A stretch of 64,000 nt of DNA from Buxus sempervirens (Eukaryota > Streptophyta > Magnoliopsida > Buxales > Buxaceae): NCBI GenBank assembly GCA_947561395.2, contig OX387194.1, forward strand, positions 14,432,048-14,496,047, read 5' to 3'. Position 1 is the stretch's first letter; each line of letters starts with the position of its first letter. A program made the translations under genes and the position numbers. The notes beneath the pieces were generated by a model, which worked only from the letters and a program-made list of their open reading frames with translations, searched no databases and had not been told where the DNA came from. Positions 50,871 through 62,162 of the stretch are shown here, piece after piece.

Positions 50871-53332
50871 TGTGAGACATGGAAAAATCACCTAGATAAT
50901 TCCCCTCCGTCATCACACGGGCTCAACGAAAATGAGAGAGTCGCCACCATTCAATATTAGGGTGTGAATGGACACCAAAAATCATCAAAATAGGCAAAAA
51001 AGCAAATACTAGAGTAAAAATAACTCTACTTGAAAATAAAATTCAGAGATGGGTAAGGGATTAGATTATGAATGGGGGAAGGTGTTAGGCACCCCCACTC
51101 ACCCACACAAGGTGGTTGCCAAGTGTTGTTCATGCTCAAAAAATAAGAAAGCTTGCTAAAATCATCAAAAACCTTGAAAAATGATTAAACAAATGTATGA
51201 TACTTTCACATGAGAAATCCAATGAAATCCAGATCCTCTTTTATGTCAGTATCACTTCTGGGCCATCACCATTAGATGAAAATCAAAGCAAAACTTGAAT
51301 AAAACCAAGTTGAGACAAATCCGGAAAATTCGGTAAAAGCTACAACCATTTGTCTTGAAATCATTCAAATATAATTTAAATTGAATCAAACCAAATCCAT
51401 TTGAAAGATTATGATAAATAGAAGGCTCATGCAAATTTTCACTCAAATTCGGTTAAAATCCTAGGAGTTATTCTCCTTTGAAATCTGCTGCTGGAAATAG
51501 TTAAAAGTAACAAGTGAGCAACTTTGGAAATTCATTTGGAAAAATCGGCTCCATATAAATCCATGAAATTTGACATGAATGAAGTATGTAGGGCCATCTT
51601 TCAGATGAAACTAGCCTCATAAACAAATTCATCCGGATGTGCCTTGGGTGACCTCCCGAATAGGCCCCGAGGATCACAGATTAACCCATAAATGTGCTGT
51701 TGAACAGTTCTGAGTAAATCCATCACCCACAACACAAATGAAATAAAAAAATTATGAAACCAATTGGATTTGAAATTATACTTCCAATGAAAAACACAGA
51801 AATAAAAATCACTCGAATCAAACTTAAAACGAACACATGGCGCTCAATCAAAGTGACAGGTTCTACAATCAGACCTGAACTGACCTATCAACTTCGATTG
51901 AGTGGTGTCAAAAATCCACAACATAAAAATTGATGACATTTTACAGGCATAAACTAGACAGCCTCACCTTTCTCATGGCTCTAGAATTACTCTAAAATGC
52001 ATCCGGATGATGAAGTTATGAGTGCCCGAAGTTGGGGTATAGATGCTGTCCCGCTTTGCCACTTTTAATTAAAACCAATTCAAATCAGTGATTGGATGTG
52101 TGCGATCCTTGCAATATGAATCAAAACCACTTTGAAGAACCTCTAGGAAGAAAGAGGGCACAAGTTTGGCTCACCATTCTCTCCAATTGGAAAGAATATG
52201 CCGAAAACCCCAAAAGTGAGCAAAAATGCCCAAAACCGAGAGGTTAGACCTAGAGGTCTTCAAGACTCAAGATAAACTCATTTGAAATCAATTTAAAAAT
52301 CATTGAGATATATTCCAGAACTGCTTGGGGCTATTTATCTCAGATCTATCACAATGAATGCAATAAATCCGAAATATAAGCCGATTCCGACAAAAACAAG
52401 TGCTATGTGTGTATGTGTAAAAATCCACTCTTCAACAACATAACAACATATAGCATGCATTCATATCAAACAAATGGGGTTCTAAAACTACCTAGGGTTC
52501 CGTTCCATTCTCGTTTCCCTTAGTTCTCTCTCCCCGTTTTACGGTTCTTCGAGATAATCTTGGGGTACTTTGATCATGAAACGGTTTTCATAGAATCAAA
52601 AGGCCATTCAACAAGGTTCTAGCACTAAGGATCAATCCTCAGTCTCGTTTCCCCTAGATCCCGCATTCACGTTTTACGGCTAGGGGGAGTCTTGAGGTAC
52701 TTTGAGTAGAGGAAGGGTTTGCACAAACAAAGAGTAGGCCTTATTCTACAGAAAGGTAGAAGAAAAGAACTAACTCTAGAATGTAAAGACAGAAAAATAA
52801 AGAGGGGTTTAGGTTTACCTGGGTGTCTGGAAGCAATGCGGCAGAGGTTCCCTTCTTCACTCGGAGCTCTTCAATCTCCAACTTATTGGCCATTTGCTTA
52901 AGGAGGAGCCTTCTATTTATAGGCAAAGGCTAGGGTTAGGGTTTGCATGATGGTAGACACAAAATGATGTCTAGAGTCCACCAACCTTAACCCTAAGGCT
53001 GTTTCTAAGATTTCCACTCCTTTAATGAAGGATATGATGGTAAAAAGTGAAAACTCTCAGAAAACCCTAATTTTGAGCAAAAACCTTGTATTCGACAACT
53101 CAGATCGGCTACAAGGACACCTATATGTATCCGACATATGTTGTCGAATACATTGATACCTGCTTGTATTCGACGACCTGTGTTGGATATAAAAAGGTCC
53201 TCTTGTATCCGATGACTCATGTCAGATACAATAAAAAATGCTTAAATCTGAATTTTTGTACTGGTTTCAAAGGAAAGAATGATTTTTGCCAATTATTAAT
53301 CATTTTCCCAGCGCAATTTTGGGGTGTCTACA
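50871..53332 (-). mobile_element. 3' LTR of Tat element C (2462 bp)
   Basis: On the minus strand it starts TGTAGACACCCCAAAATTG at 53332 and ends TCTCACA at 50871. A PPT abuts its start. It contains four dyads (53086-53231), a TATA box (52914-52921, 165 bp downstream of the dyads) and a splice-donor-like CAG|GTAAAC at 52819/52818. It belongs to the element whose pol lies at 60024-64000. Confidence 0.88.
53086..53231 (-). promoter_or_regulatory. Four-unit dyad array in Tat LTR copy C
   Basis: Units begin near 53086, 53126, 53163 and 53202. The best is TGTATCCGACA-TATGT-TGTCGAATACA at 53126. Period is 37-40 bp. Confidence 0.65.
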
Positions 53333-53336
53333 AATG

Positions 53337-53348
53337 CCCCTCTTTGCG
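53337..53348 (-). promoter_or_regulatory. Polypurine tract of Tat element C
   Basis: On the minus strand GCAAAGAGGGGC lies four bases before the 3' LTR start at 53332. It primes plus-strand DNA synthesis in LTR retrotransposons. Confidence 0.75.
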
Positions 53349-53894
53349 GGAATTGCAGAGCAATGAGACGCAAAGATTAGACAAGCCCAAATTGTGCTCT
53401 ATTGACCATGATTTGCTTGGTTTAATTTTGCAAAATAATTTTGGGTGAAGATTTGCCAAAAAGCCCTAACTTTAAGGGGGGCATTTCTTCAAGATGTCTT
53501 AAATTCCACTGAGCTCTCGTGGCTATGAAGTGGATTTTAATCCCAAAATAAGATTTTTGAAAACTGATTTTTTCATCAAACCAAGTTAAAAATTGAATGA
53601 ATATTTTCCTTTCGACCCACACATTTCCCCAAGTTGTCCTAAATTTCACTGAGCTCTCATGGCTGTGAAGTGGATTTTAAGCCAAAAATATGGTTTTTTG
53701 TGAAAATAGCAGACTTTGTAGCAAATTTTTTTTATTTTTCTTTTTCTTCTTTTTTCTTTTTTTTTCATTTTCCTTTTTCTTTTTTTTTTTCACTTTTTTC
53801 TTTTCCTTTTTCTCTTTTTTTCTTTTCCTTTTTCCTCTTTTTTCTTCTCTTTTTCTCTTCCTTTTTTTTTCTTTTTTTTTTCTATTTTTCTTTT
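53349..53894 (-). other. Non-coding 3' internal region of Tat element C
   Basis: It has two diverged copies of a unit of about 140 bp (near 53486 and 53626, sharing CACTGAGCTCTC(G/A)TGGCT(A/G)TGAAGTGGATTTTAA in part). A 190-bp T-rich polypyrimidine tract follows (53700-53890). The ORFs across that tract are low complexity and not genes. Confidence 0.7.
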
Positions 53895-53972
53895 GTATCC
53901 GACGTAGTTGGTCGGATAAGAGAAGCTTCATTTGTATCCGACATGATCTGTCGGATACATTAGTTTATATAA
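53895..53972 (+). promoter_or_regulatory. Two dyads and TATA box: promoter of the antisense gene in element C
   Basis: Dyads TGTATCCGAC...GTCGGATA (from 53896) and TGTATCCGAC...GTCGGATACA (to about 53959) sit directly before TATATAA (53966-53972). A CT-rich leader follows, with a candidate donor CACAG|GTGATT near 54158. The dyads are the type found upstream of the LTR TATA boxes. The promoter is read on the plus strand, opposite to pol. Confidence 0.6.
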
Positions 53973-54540
53973 GTCGCGTGTGACCGCGACTCTTCCGCTT
54001 CTTTTCTTCTTCCTCGATTGCCAACACCGGACACATCTCCTCTTCTCCTTCGACAACAGATGCTTACTCCGGCTTGTTTCTGAGATTTCCGGCAACCGCC
54101 CAACGTCTCCGGCAACTTCAGTGGCTTCCAATAACTCCGGTGACCTTTCTTGACACAGGTGATTGCTCGTTCATTGCCGCGGCTAAGCCCTAGCTCGGCT
54201 TCAAACTCTGTTCTTCGGTGATTCGATCACCCGAAGCCGCATGCTCAGGTGTCTTCTTCCAATTTTTGACAGCCTAGGCAACTCCTCCCACCCCTGGCTG
54301 ATCCCATTTTACTGTTGCAATCCAGTGCTCTTGCTGCTCAACAACATTGGTAGGCCAATTCGACAGAACACATTTTTTTCTTGTTTATTATTATTATTAT
54401 ATTTTTTTTTGTTGAATCCCCATGGTGTGACCGATTGCCTACTGTAGAAATTGTAGCTTTGCTATCCCTGCAAACTCATGTTCTCAGATTGGTGATGTAT
54501 ACTTCACATGTTTTTGATTCTCTAGATTGCTGATACCATG

Positions 54541-57376
54541 TGTAAAACCCCGAATTTTCCCAAATATTAAAATAAAATAACAATTAATATTCTTTAGGAT
54601 TACTATGGATGGAAATAATTTATTATTGTAGAGAATATCATTATTAGTGAAGATAAGGAGTTTGGCGCAGATCGGAGCGTCTGATCGCGGTAAGATTAAT
54701 ATTTTAAAGCTAAAGTATTTTGATTGGGCGATGTGCATTGAGTTTGTTGTGTGTGCGTTGCGTGGGATAGAAGGTATATATATATATATGCTAAAATAAC
54801 CTAAACGAATAAGTTGGGAAGACTTGCTCGTATTCGTTAGCCGCACGACGGAGAGCGGCGGTAAGAACGACCAAAGAAGAAGGAGGAAGAGGTTGGTCTG
54901 GTTTTCTTCATCCCAAAGGAGTGCTTTTGAGTCTGAGTGTTGCTGTTTAGAGAAGGAAGAGGAGAGCACACGTTCAAGAGGTAGGTAGCACCGATTTTCG
55001 TTTTGTTTTGTGTTCTGGAGGTTAATCGATTGTATTGCATGTTTTAGTGTTAGATATACATGTATTTAGCTTGATATCATTCATATAATTATGTTAGAAT
55101 CATCCTGGACATGAAAAATCAGATTTCTAAACATTGTATGTTCGTTTTTGGGAGACCGCCTACCTCTCTGCGCTCGGCGATCCTCGGCGCTAGTTATAAA
55201 AATTGAGGACGCCGGAGACCGCGGGACGACGGACCGCGGGCGACCTATTTTGTACTACCGCTGACCTTTGACCGCCTAGGCGATCCTGAGCGATCCTAGG
55301 CGCTCTAGCAAAAAAATGCAATTTCGACAGTTTTTCATCCCCTTTTCTTCTCCAACCCTTTCCCAGACAACCCAAGCCTCTCACATAGCACCCTTATTAC
55401 ATGAAAGACATTTAAGTAAATGTCCTGTGTATTTATTGCTCCATTTACTTAAGTCTTTATATGTAAATAAGGTTTTACCCCCCATTTGGAATCAATAAAA
55501 ATACTTCCAAGGTCTAATTCCCAGCCAATAAAAAGTCAACTTTCCAGTTCATGCCTAAATCCCGGTTTTTATCAAAAAGCCCGGTTTGGGTTTAATACCC
55601 AGATGAGTGATTCAGGAGCCCATAAAATTGTAGGAGATGTGTTTACCCTTCAATAGACTACAACCAAAATTTGAGCTTGAAACTCCTTGTCGATTTGTCT
55701 AGAAAAATTATATACCAAAAGTCAGCGTTTTTAACTAGACTTATAATATTTTTGGGGTCCGAAACTTTTTGTCTCAGAATTGATTGATTATTGGTATGGT
55801 GACCTTATTAGGGATCCTAAGACTATTCCACTCATCCAAAATGTATTTTGAGAACTTTATGACATTCATAGTCCCTAAATCATTATAAAATAGGGTATTT
55901 GGATTTCCACCCCTTGTAACACTTCTCTAAGATTATTCTTAAGGTGTCCCTGAAGTCCAATTACACTAAAAAGTTTATACTAGATATTTAACTACCTTGT
56001 TTTATGATTTAGTACAATTTGGGGTTTAAAGAGGATCAAATTCACTTGAAATGGTTACAAGGATTCTATATAGGTAATTTCCTTCAGAAAATATAATTGG
56101 ACCATTGACCGAATGCCATGATGGCTATAAGAGATTGTACCATCTGCGGATGAGATATGTGACCACCTGCGGGTGAGATGACCACCTGCGGGTGAGATGA
56201 GACCTCCTGTTGGGGGAGATGTGATCCTGATTGGATTGCATCCCACAGGGGAGAGACCACCTACGGGTGAGATGACCTCCTGCGGGAGAGATGAGACCTC
56301 CTGTTGGGGGAGATGTGATCCTGATTGGATTGCATCCCATAGGGGAGAGACCACCTGCGGGTGAGATGACCTCCTGCGGGAGAGATGAGACCTCCTGTTG
56401 GGGGAGATGTGATCCTGATTGGATTGCATCCCACAGGGGAGAGACCACCTGCGGGTGAGATGAGACCTCCTGTTGGGGGAGATGTGATCCTGATTGGATT
56501 GCATCCCACAGGGGAGATATGTGACCTCCTGCGGGAGAGATGTGACCTCTTGTGGGGGAGATGTAATCACGATGTGATTGCATCCCACAAGGGAGATATA
56601 TGTGATTAACATCTGCGGGTGAGATGTGACCACCTGCGGGTGAGATATGATGACTCCTGCGGGAGAGACCTCATGTAGGGTAGATGTGATTACTGCGTGA
56701 TTGCATCCTACATGGGAGAATGTTGTTATCAGATTGAGACTTACTATTAATTATGAATGACATGATCTACATTTGAATCAGAAGAGTTTGATTTATATTA
56801 CATTGCCTTTCTAATTGAAACGAAGGTTACATAATAAACTCTCTTTATTCCAAACACTGATTAGATGTTGGTTTCCTGTGGTGATTAATCGTTCTTATTA
56901 TCGACCGCGACTACCTGATTATTTTATCGTGCATGAATGATTACTTTTATATATAAACTGTTTCTAGCATGCATGTGTTACCTACTGAGATAGTTGTATC
57001 TCACCCCTACTTCATATTCTACTTTTCAGGTTATCTTGGAGAGGATGCGACGGGTTAGACAGATAGTGGGTTGAAGTCTAGAAATTCCATATGAAAAGAG
57101 TAGGGTGATTTTATATAGCTGTATTTATTTTAGTGGAATCGTCATAGATGATTTTGTAGGATATTAAGAGTTAGTTAAATTTGTAGTTGCCTTTCATTTG
57201 ATTAGTTAATGTAATCGGATGACTCAGCTTCTAATAAATGATTTAAGCTTCCTAGTACTCTGATAAATCTTAGTTCTTTATTTCCTTATATTTGAACTGA
57301 TTGTAATGTACCACAAGTTAATGCCTTGATCCGAGTCAAAATGAGAAAAAAAAGAGACCCGGATTCGGGGCGTTAC
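54541..57376 (+). mobile_element. Solo gypsy LTR (2836 bp) inside Tat element C
   Basis: It starts TGTAAAACCCCGAATTTT, ends TTCGGGGCGTTACA, and has a perfect target duplication CCATG before and after. A TATA-like run lies near 54777. Bases 55430-55800 match 32930-33330, so it is the same family as the solo LTR at 30967-34684. It contains a hairpin-rich minisatellite at 56150-56720. It falls in the inferred first intron of the antisense gene. Confidence 0.9.
56150..56720. repeat. Hairpin minisatellite in the solo LTR
   Basis: Short units alternate CTCC-TGCG-GGAG and CACC-TGCG-GGTG (same four-base loop, different stems) with TCCC-ACAG-GGGA-type units and GATGTGATCCTGATTGGATT. A higher-order block of about 110-120 bp recurs about four times between 56190 and 56520. 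The long overlapping minus-strand frames here are by-products. Confidence 0.8.
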
Positions 57377-58100
57377 ACCATGCTGGATTTTTCTTTTCTT
57401 TTTCTCGCAATCTGTTCTGATTTTGAACTGACTTCAATAATGTGATGCTCTACATGACTTGTTCCTGACTACACTTTGCACGATCATCTCGATGCTTTTT
57501 AGGTTGTAGGGACCTCTGAATTGCTGATATCGAGCTGCCATTCACTTTGGCTTTTTCCTGATCTGATTGCCAATTCTTGACTTGAATTCGGATTGCCTAT
57601 TGGTGGTGATTTCCAACTAGATTGCTGATTGCCTGCTTTTTAGTTTGTATGCTTCTGATATAGCTCACACTGAATTGCCATGGTGAAGGGAAACTTCCAC
57701 TGATCATTTCCGAATACCGTGCTATCTGTTGTTCACTGGTGATATCTCTTGCCTGCAAGCATTTGGCTTGACTGAATTTTAATGACCCCATTGCACTGCC
57801 TTTGCTGTTTTGTATTGTTATTTTGTGCATTTTGGCCATATCGGTAGTTTTCATGATTCCTGAATCCAGCTATGCCTTTTGACATGAACCGTGCTTTGAC
57901 TTGAATCCTTCACTCGCCAAAGAATTTTGAACTGAAACAGAGAACAAGAGTAAGATAAAATTCCTTCAAGACACAATTCACGATAACTTTGAAAGAAATC
58001 ATGTAAGATTCCTGATGAATGTAAACTGAAACCTAGACCAAAAGCAAGGTAAAATTTCCAATAAATTTGAACTGAAATTCATGAAACACTTCCCTGTGTA
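57377..58100 (+). other. Intron-like sequence before the antisense gene's coding exon
   Basis: No coding domain. It resumes element C after the CCATG duplication and ends in TGTGTAG directly before ATG at 58101, a plausible splice acceptor. Confidence 0.5.
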
Positions 58101-59692
58101 GATGGCTAGGAGTCACTCTTGTGTGAGGAGGAGGTTGATCCAGCCGATCAGCCCTCTTCGTCTCGAGCTCGGATTGATTCCGATCAGAGTGCCACCCTTT
58201 CTGATCCCCTGGGTGATTCCAGAGATAGTTCTGGAGAAGGTTCTACCGAGGTAGGGATTCAAATTCTTCTTTTCCCTCCTTCTATTCTCTTTCTACACAG
58301 ACCTTCACATTTCTCTTTTGAATTTTAGCCCGTTGTTGCTCCTGCTCGAGGTCGGGGTAGAGGCCGAGAGAGAGGCGGAGGTAGAGTTGGCGAGAGGGGC
58401 TGAGGCCGAGCCAGAGAGAGGGGCCGAGGCCGGGCCGGAGCTTCAGGCCAGGAGGGTGTTGCTGCAGCTTTCCGCATAGGGATCTCCACGGAGTTGAGAG
58501 CGTCTGTTCATGATACAGAGCTCCTTAATGGTTTGGATAGCCACCCTTCCATGTGCATCCGTGCCGATGTGCCTCTTCCGTATCCTCCTTCTCATCTACG
58601 ATGCAGTTGGGGGAGATTCAGTGAGTTGGCGCAGACGCTTTCTCTGGCACTCAGGCGTAAGTTCGGCAAGTGCCGCCTGGATTATTTTCTCAGTATTCCC
58701 GCATTTCGAGTTGACCACCCCCTTATTTTTGCCATGATGGAGCGGTACTTCCCGGAGACGCAGTGCTTTCATCTGCCGGACGTGGAGCTGGGGATCCGTC
58801 CTTCCGATTTTGTTATGATCACCAGCATTCCTCTTTAGCTGCAGACATTAGATCTTACTGATGCATTGGATGATGCAAGTCTTGACATTCCCATATGTGA
58901 TGGTATCAGAGATTTCAGTACTCTTGGAGGTGGTGTCTTAGCTCCTGAGAAAGAGGATAATGGTGAGGAGGTCAACTCAGGATGTGACTTGGATACTTCA
59001 AGAAAGCCGAGACCTGCTACATCTATTTCTCAAGGAGTAATTGGGAAGTCTAATCCCAATACATTGTCCTTAGCCAAATCTCTTAGCCTTGATGCATTGT
59101 GAGCTTTTCTTAGATCACAATTTGATTGTGCGCTTGGTGATGGTCTTTCTAATATGAAGTCTTGGTATGACACCCATTTTCTTGTGATTGAAGAAGCTTT
59201 TCGCACTGTCTTTCATGTAGATAGTACCCTTCTCATCCAGGAAATAAAGTCTATTTGATTCAGACAGATGAATACTTCTCTCGTTGTGAGACAAGCCTTG
59301 TAGCCCTAACCCCAGAGGAGAAGGAAAAGAAGTTGGTATTATTTGATGGCTTAATAAAGGAATATGGAAACAAGAAGGCATCCTTAGCCCAAGAATTTTC
59401 AGGGATTACATTGAAATTGGCTGCTTTGAAGAAAAGAGAATTTGAGCTTAAAGCTAAATTACAACGTCTTCTTTCAGAAAGTGATGAGTTAGTCTCAAAG
59501 CAGAACCTCTTAATCAATGAAGAACAAAAGATTGAAGAGGCTATCTCTTCTACAATAGAGAGCCGCACTAGGATAGAACAAGCTCTTATCAGAGATGAAA
59601 CAGAAGTAGCAGCCATTGACCAGATGCAAGCAGATTTGACATGTGCTGTCATGGACTTGGCCAGAGCAAGATGGCTCAAGGAGGATCCCTAG
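58101..59692 (+). pseudogene. Plant-mobile-domain (PMD) gene, antisense extra ORF of Tat element C
   Basis: Exon-like segments are 58101-58251 (ending GAG|GTAGGG) and 58329-59692 (after GAATTTTAG). The first encodes a Ser-rich N-terminus with a frame change near 58119. The second begins with an Arg/Gly-rich tract (RGRGRGRERGGGR) broken by one stop. A PMD-like region follows at 58494-58838: SELAQTLSLALRRKFGK, DYFLSIPAFRVDHPL, MMERYFPETQCFHLP. The same frame continues after a stop at 58836-58838 to a TGA at 59100. A 145-residue frame (59255-59692) is strongly coiled coil. PMD proteins occur as cellular MAIN/MAIL proteins and in transposons; biochemical activity is unclear. Extra ORFs between pol and the 3' LTR, including antisense ones with a DNA-transposon-associated domain, are described for the Tat lineage. 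The stops mean this copy is probably non-functional. Confidence 0.65.
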
Positions 59693-60023
59693 CTTGTAAT
59701 TTTAGGAATTTTTTTTCTTCTCTTTTTTTTTTATGAGAATTTGAATGCCAAGAAACACATTTTTTATTTATTTATATGACTGAACCTCTTGCAGGTTGCC
59801 TATGTACCCAAACAGGGATCAAGTCAAACGTAGTTCCAATTTTTTTTTGGGGTGCCTTTCACAGTTTAAACTCTTGCGGGCCAGGAGTATCTTACAATGT
59901 AGATATTAAGAATAACTTTAGATAGTTTAAGCTCGTATTCGGGAGCTTTGCAGACAATTTAGGCTCTTATCAAGGAGCATTGTAGACAGTTTAAGCTCGT
60001 ACCCAGGAGCATTTTTCTTTCTT
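59693..60023. other. Spacer between the antisense gene and pol
   Basis: Non-coding. It has short repeated strings of TTTAAGCTCGTA(T/C)(T/C)(C/T)(G/A)GGAGC type at about 59927-60012 (three to four copies), close to the pol stop. Confidence 0.6.
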
Positions 60024-62162
60024 TCATGAATAGTATCGCTTCAGAAACTTGCCATTTATCGGGCCAACTCTCAAGCCGTCTTGACTAAGCAACTTGTAGG
60101 CGCCATTTGTCTAAACTTCCTGAACAGTGTACGGACCTTCCCACTTTGATGTAAACTTCCCACCAGTTTTATGAGTGATGACTATGGGTCTTCTTACGAC
60201 AAGTACTAAATCCCCTTTTTGAAAAGATCGAGGCCAGACCTTTTTGTTGAAAGCTTTAGACAGACGGGCTTGGTAGCACTCCAAACGCTGTTGTGCTTCC
60301 AATCTTTTCTTGTCTAATGCATCTAATTCTTCAAGCCACAGTCGAGCATTTTCTTCATTTGTGAGACCTTCTTGAATGGCAATTCTCAAAGAAGGAATTT
60401 GGCACTCCAAAGGAAGAACGGCTTCTACACCATAAACGAGAGAATAAGGCGTTGCTTGAGTTGGAGTATGGTGTGTTGTACGGTAAGCCCATAATGCTTC
60501 TCCTACTCTTTCATGCCAGTCTCTCTTTGTCTTTGAGACAACTTCTTTCAGCAGGTTGCAAAGAGTCTTGTTGAATGCTTCAGCTTGACCATTTGCAGCA
60601 GCATAATACATTGAAGAATTTCGTTGCTTTATCCTAAACTTCTCACAAAATCGATCCATGGCATTGTTGTAGAAAGGCTTCCCATTATCAGTGACAATAT
60701 ACCGAGGTATACCGTACCGGTAAATTATATGATACTTGATAAAGCTGATCACAGTCTCCTTGTTAACTTCTTTGAGTGGAATCGCCTCCGACCACTTGGA
60801 AAAGTAATCAGTTGCAGCTAGAATGTATTGATGGCCAGCAGACGATTTTGGTGAGATAGACCCGATCACATCAAGACCCCATGCTTCGAATGGCCAGGAT
60901 GCTACGGTCGGATGCAATGGCTCTGGTGGTTGATGTATGAAGTTGGCGTGGATTTGGCATGCCTGGCATTTCTTAGCATACTCCATACAGTCTTGAACTA
61001 TGGTAAGCCAATAATACCCCATCCTTTTTATACTAAAATGAAGCTTAGGGCCTGCTTGATGAGCACCACAAGTCCCAGAATGTGCTTCTTCCAGAGCTTG
61101 GACAGCTTCCTCTTCTCCTAAACATCTCAGAAGCATGCCGTCAAAAGACCGACGATAAAGTGTATTCTTGTAATACAAAAATCGAGGTGCTCGCCGACGG
61201 ACTTCTGTTCTTCGCCTTGGATCATCTAGCAATTTTCCATTTTGCAAATAGTCAATGAAAGGTTGTCGCCAATCCTCCACATCAATTTCAAACACAGCTG
61301 TGTAATTAGCTTCTTCATCATCTGTTGGTGATAAGGGAGGCAAGACCCATCTACAGCAAACCGGCACAGGCATGCTTTCATAATCAACTTCAGTGAGTAC
61401 TGCAGCAAGATTGGCGAATGCGTCAGCCAATTTGTTCTCTCTTTGGGGTATGTGTCCGATGACAATATCCTCAAAGCGTCCCATAAGTTGAATTGCATTT
61501 TGGTAATACGGGACTAAATCAGGGTTCCGGACTTCGTACTCATTTAAGAGTTGATTAATAATCAATTTTGAATCCCCTTGGATGTCCAATTGACTAAGCT
61601 GCATTTTAAGAGCCATCTCCAAGCTAATGATTAAAGCTTGATATTCCGCAACATTATTTGAGCATGGTTCCATCAAGGTAAAAGAAAATGGTAAAACTTC
61701 ATTTTGGGGTGTAACAAATACAACCCCTGCTCCCGCACAGTCTTTGCGAGCCGCACCATCAAAGAACAACTTCCAAGATGGCATGATATCGGTATAGAAA
61801 ACTTCTTCATCCTGTAAATCTTCTGGGAGCTCCCATTCAGCAGGGAGTGGATGGTCAGCAAGGAAGTCTGCCAAAGCTTGTCCCTTAATAGCTTTTTGTG
61901 AGACGTAAATTATCTCAAATTCTGAAAGAAGAAGAGCCCATTTAGCCAACCTTCCTAAAAGAACTGGCCTTGTCATAATGTACTTGAGTGGATCAGCACG
62001 TGAAGTGAGATGGATTGTATGTGCCAACATATAATGCCGTAGCTTTTTCACAGCGAAGATGAGGGCAAGACATAACTTTTCAATTGGCGAGTAATTCAAT
62101 TTTGCACCAACCAAAGTCCGACTCAGGTAGTACAGGGAATTCTCCTTTCCTTCTTCATTTGC
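60024..62162 (-). pseudogene. Tat pol, second part: RNase H, archaeal-type RNase H, integrase
   Basis: The frame is the same as the RT part, from which an in-frame TAA (62163-62165) separates it. It is open for 667 residues from 62114 to a TAG at 60111-60113, then continues in frame to a normal-looking TGA at 60024-60026. Domains: the remainder of the RT-linked RNase H (YSPIEKLCLALIFAVKKLRHY); a second RNase H of archaeal type (WKLFFDGAARKDCAGAGVVF ... NVAEYQALI ... QGDSKLIINQL ... RENKLADAFANL); the integrase zinc-binding region ending CQACQ; a catalytic core with Asp in GLDVIG, Asp in VTDNGKPF and Glu in NGQAEAFNKT; and a C-terminal GDLVLV/WEGPY region. The second RNase H is the hallmark of the Tat lineage (Ogre/Retand-like). 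Catalytic residues are intact; only the stops disable it. Confidence 0.9.

Noticed and set aside
53670-53983. Phe/Ser-rich and Lys/Glu-rich frames
   Set aside because: They translate a 190-bp polypyrimidine tract; low complexity on both strands.
56055-56633. Overlapping minus-strand frames of 152-192 codons
   Set aside because: Several frames are open at once across the minisatellite and the translations are simple repeats, so they are not genes.
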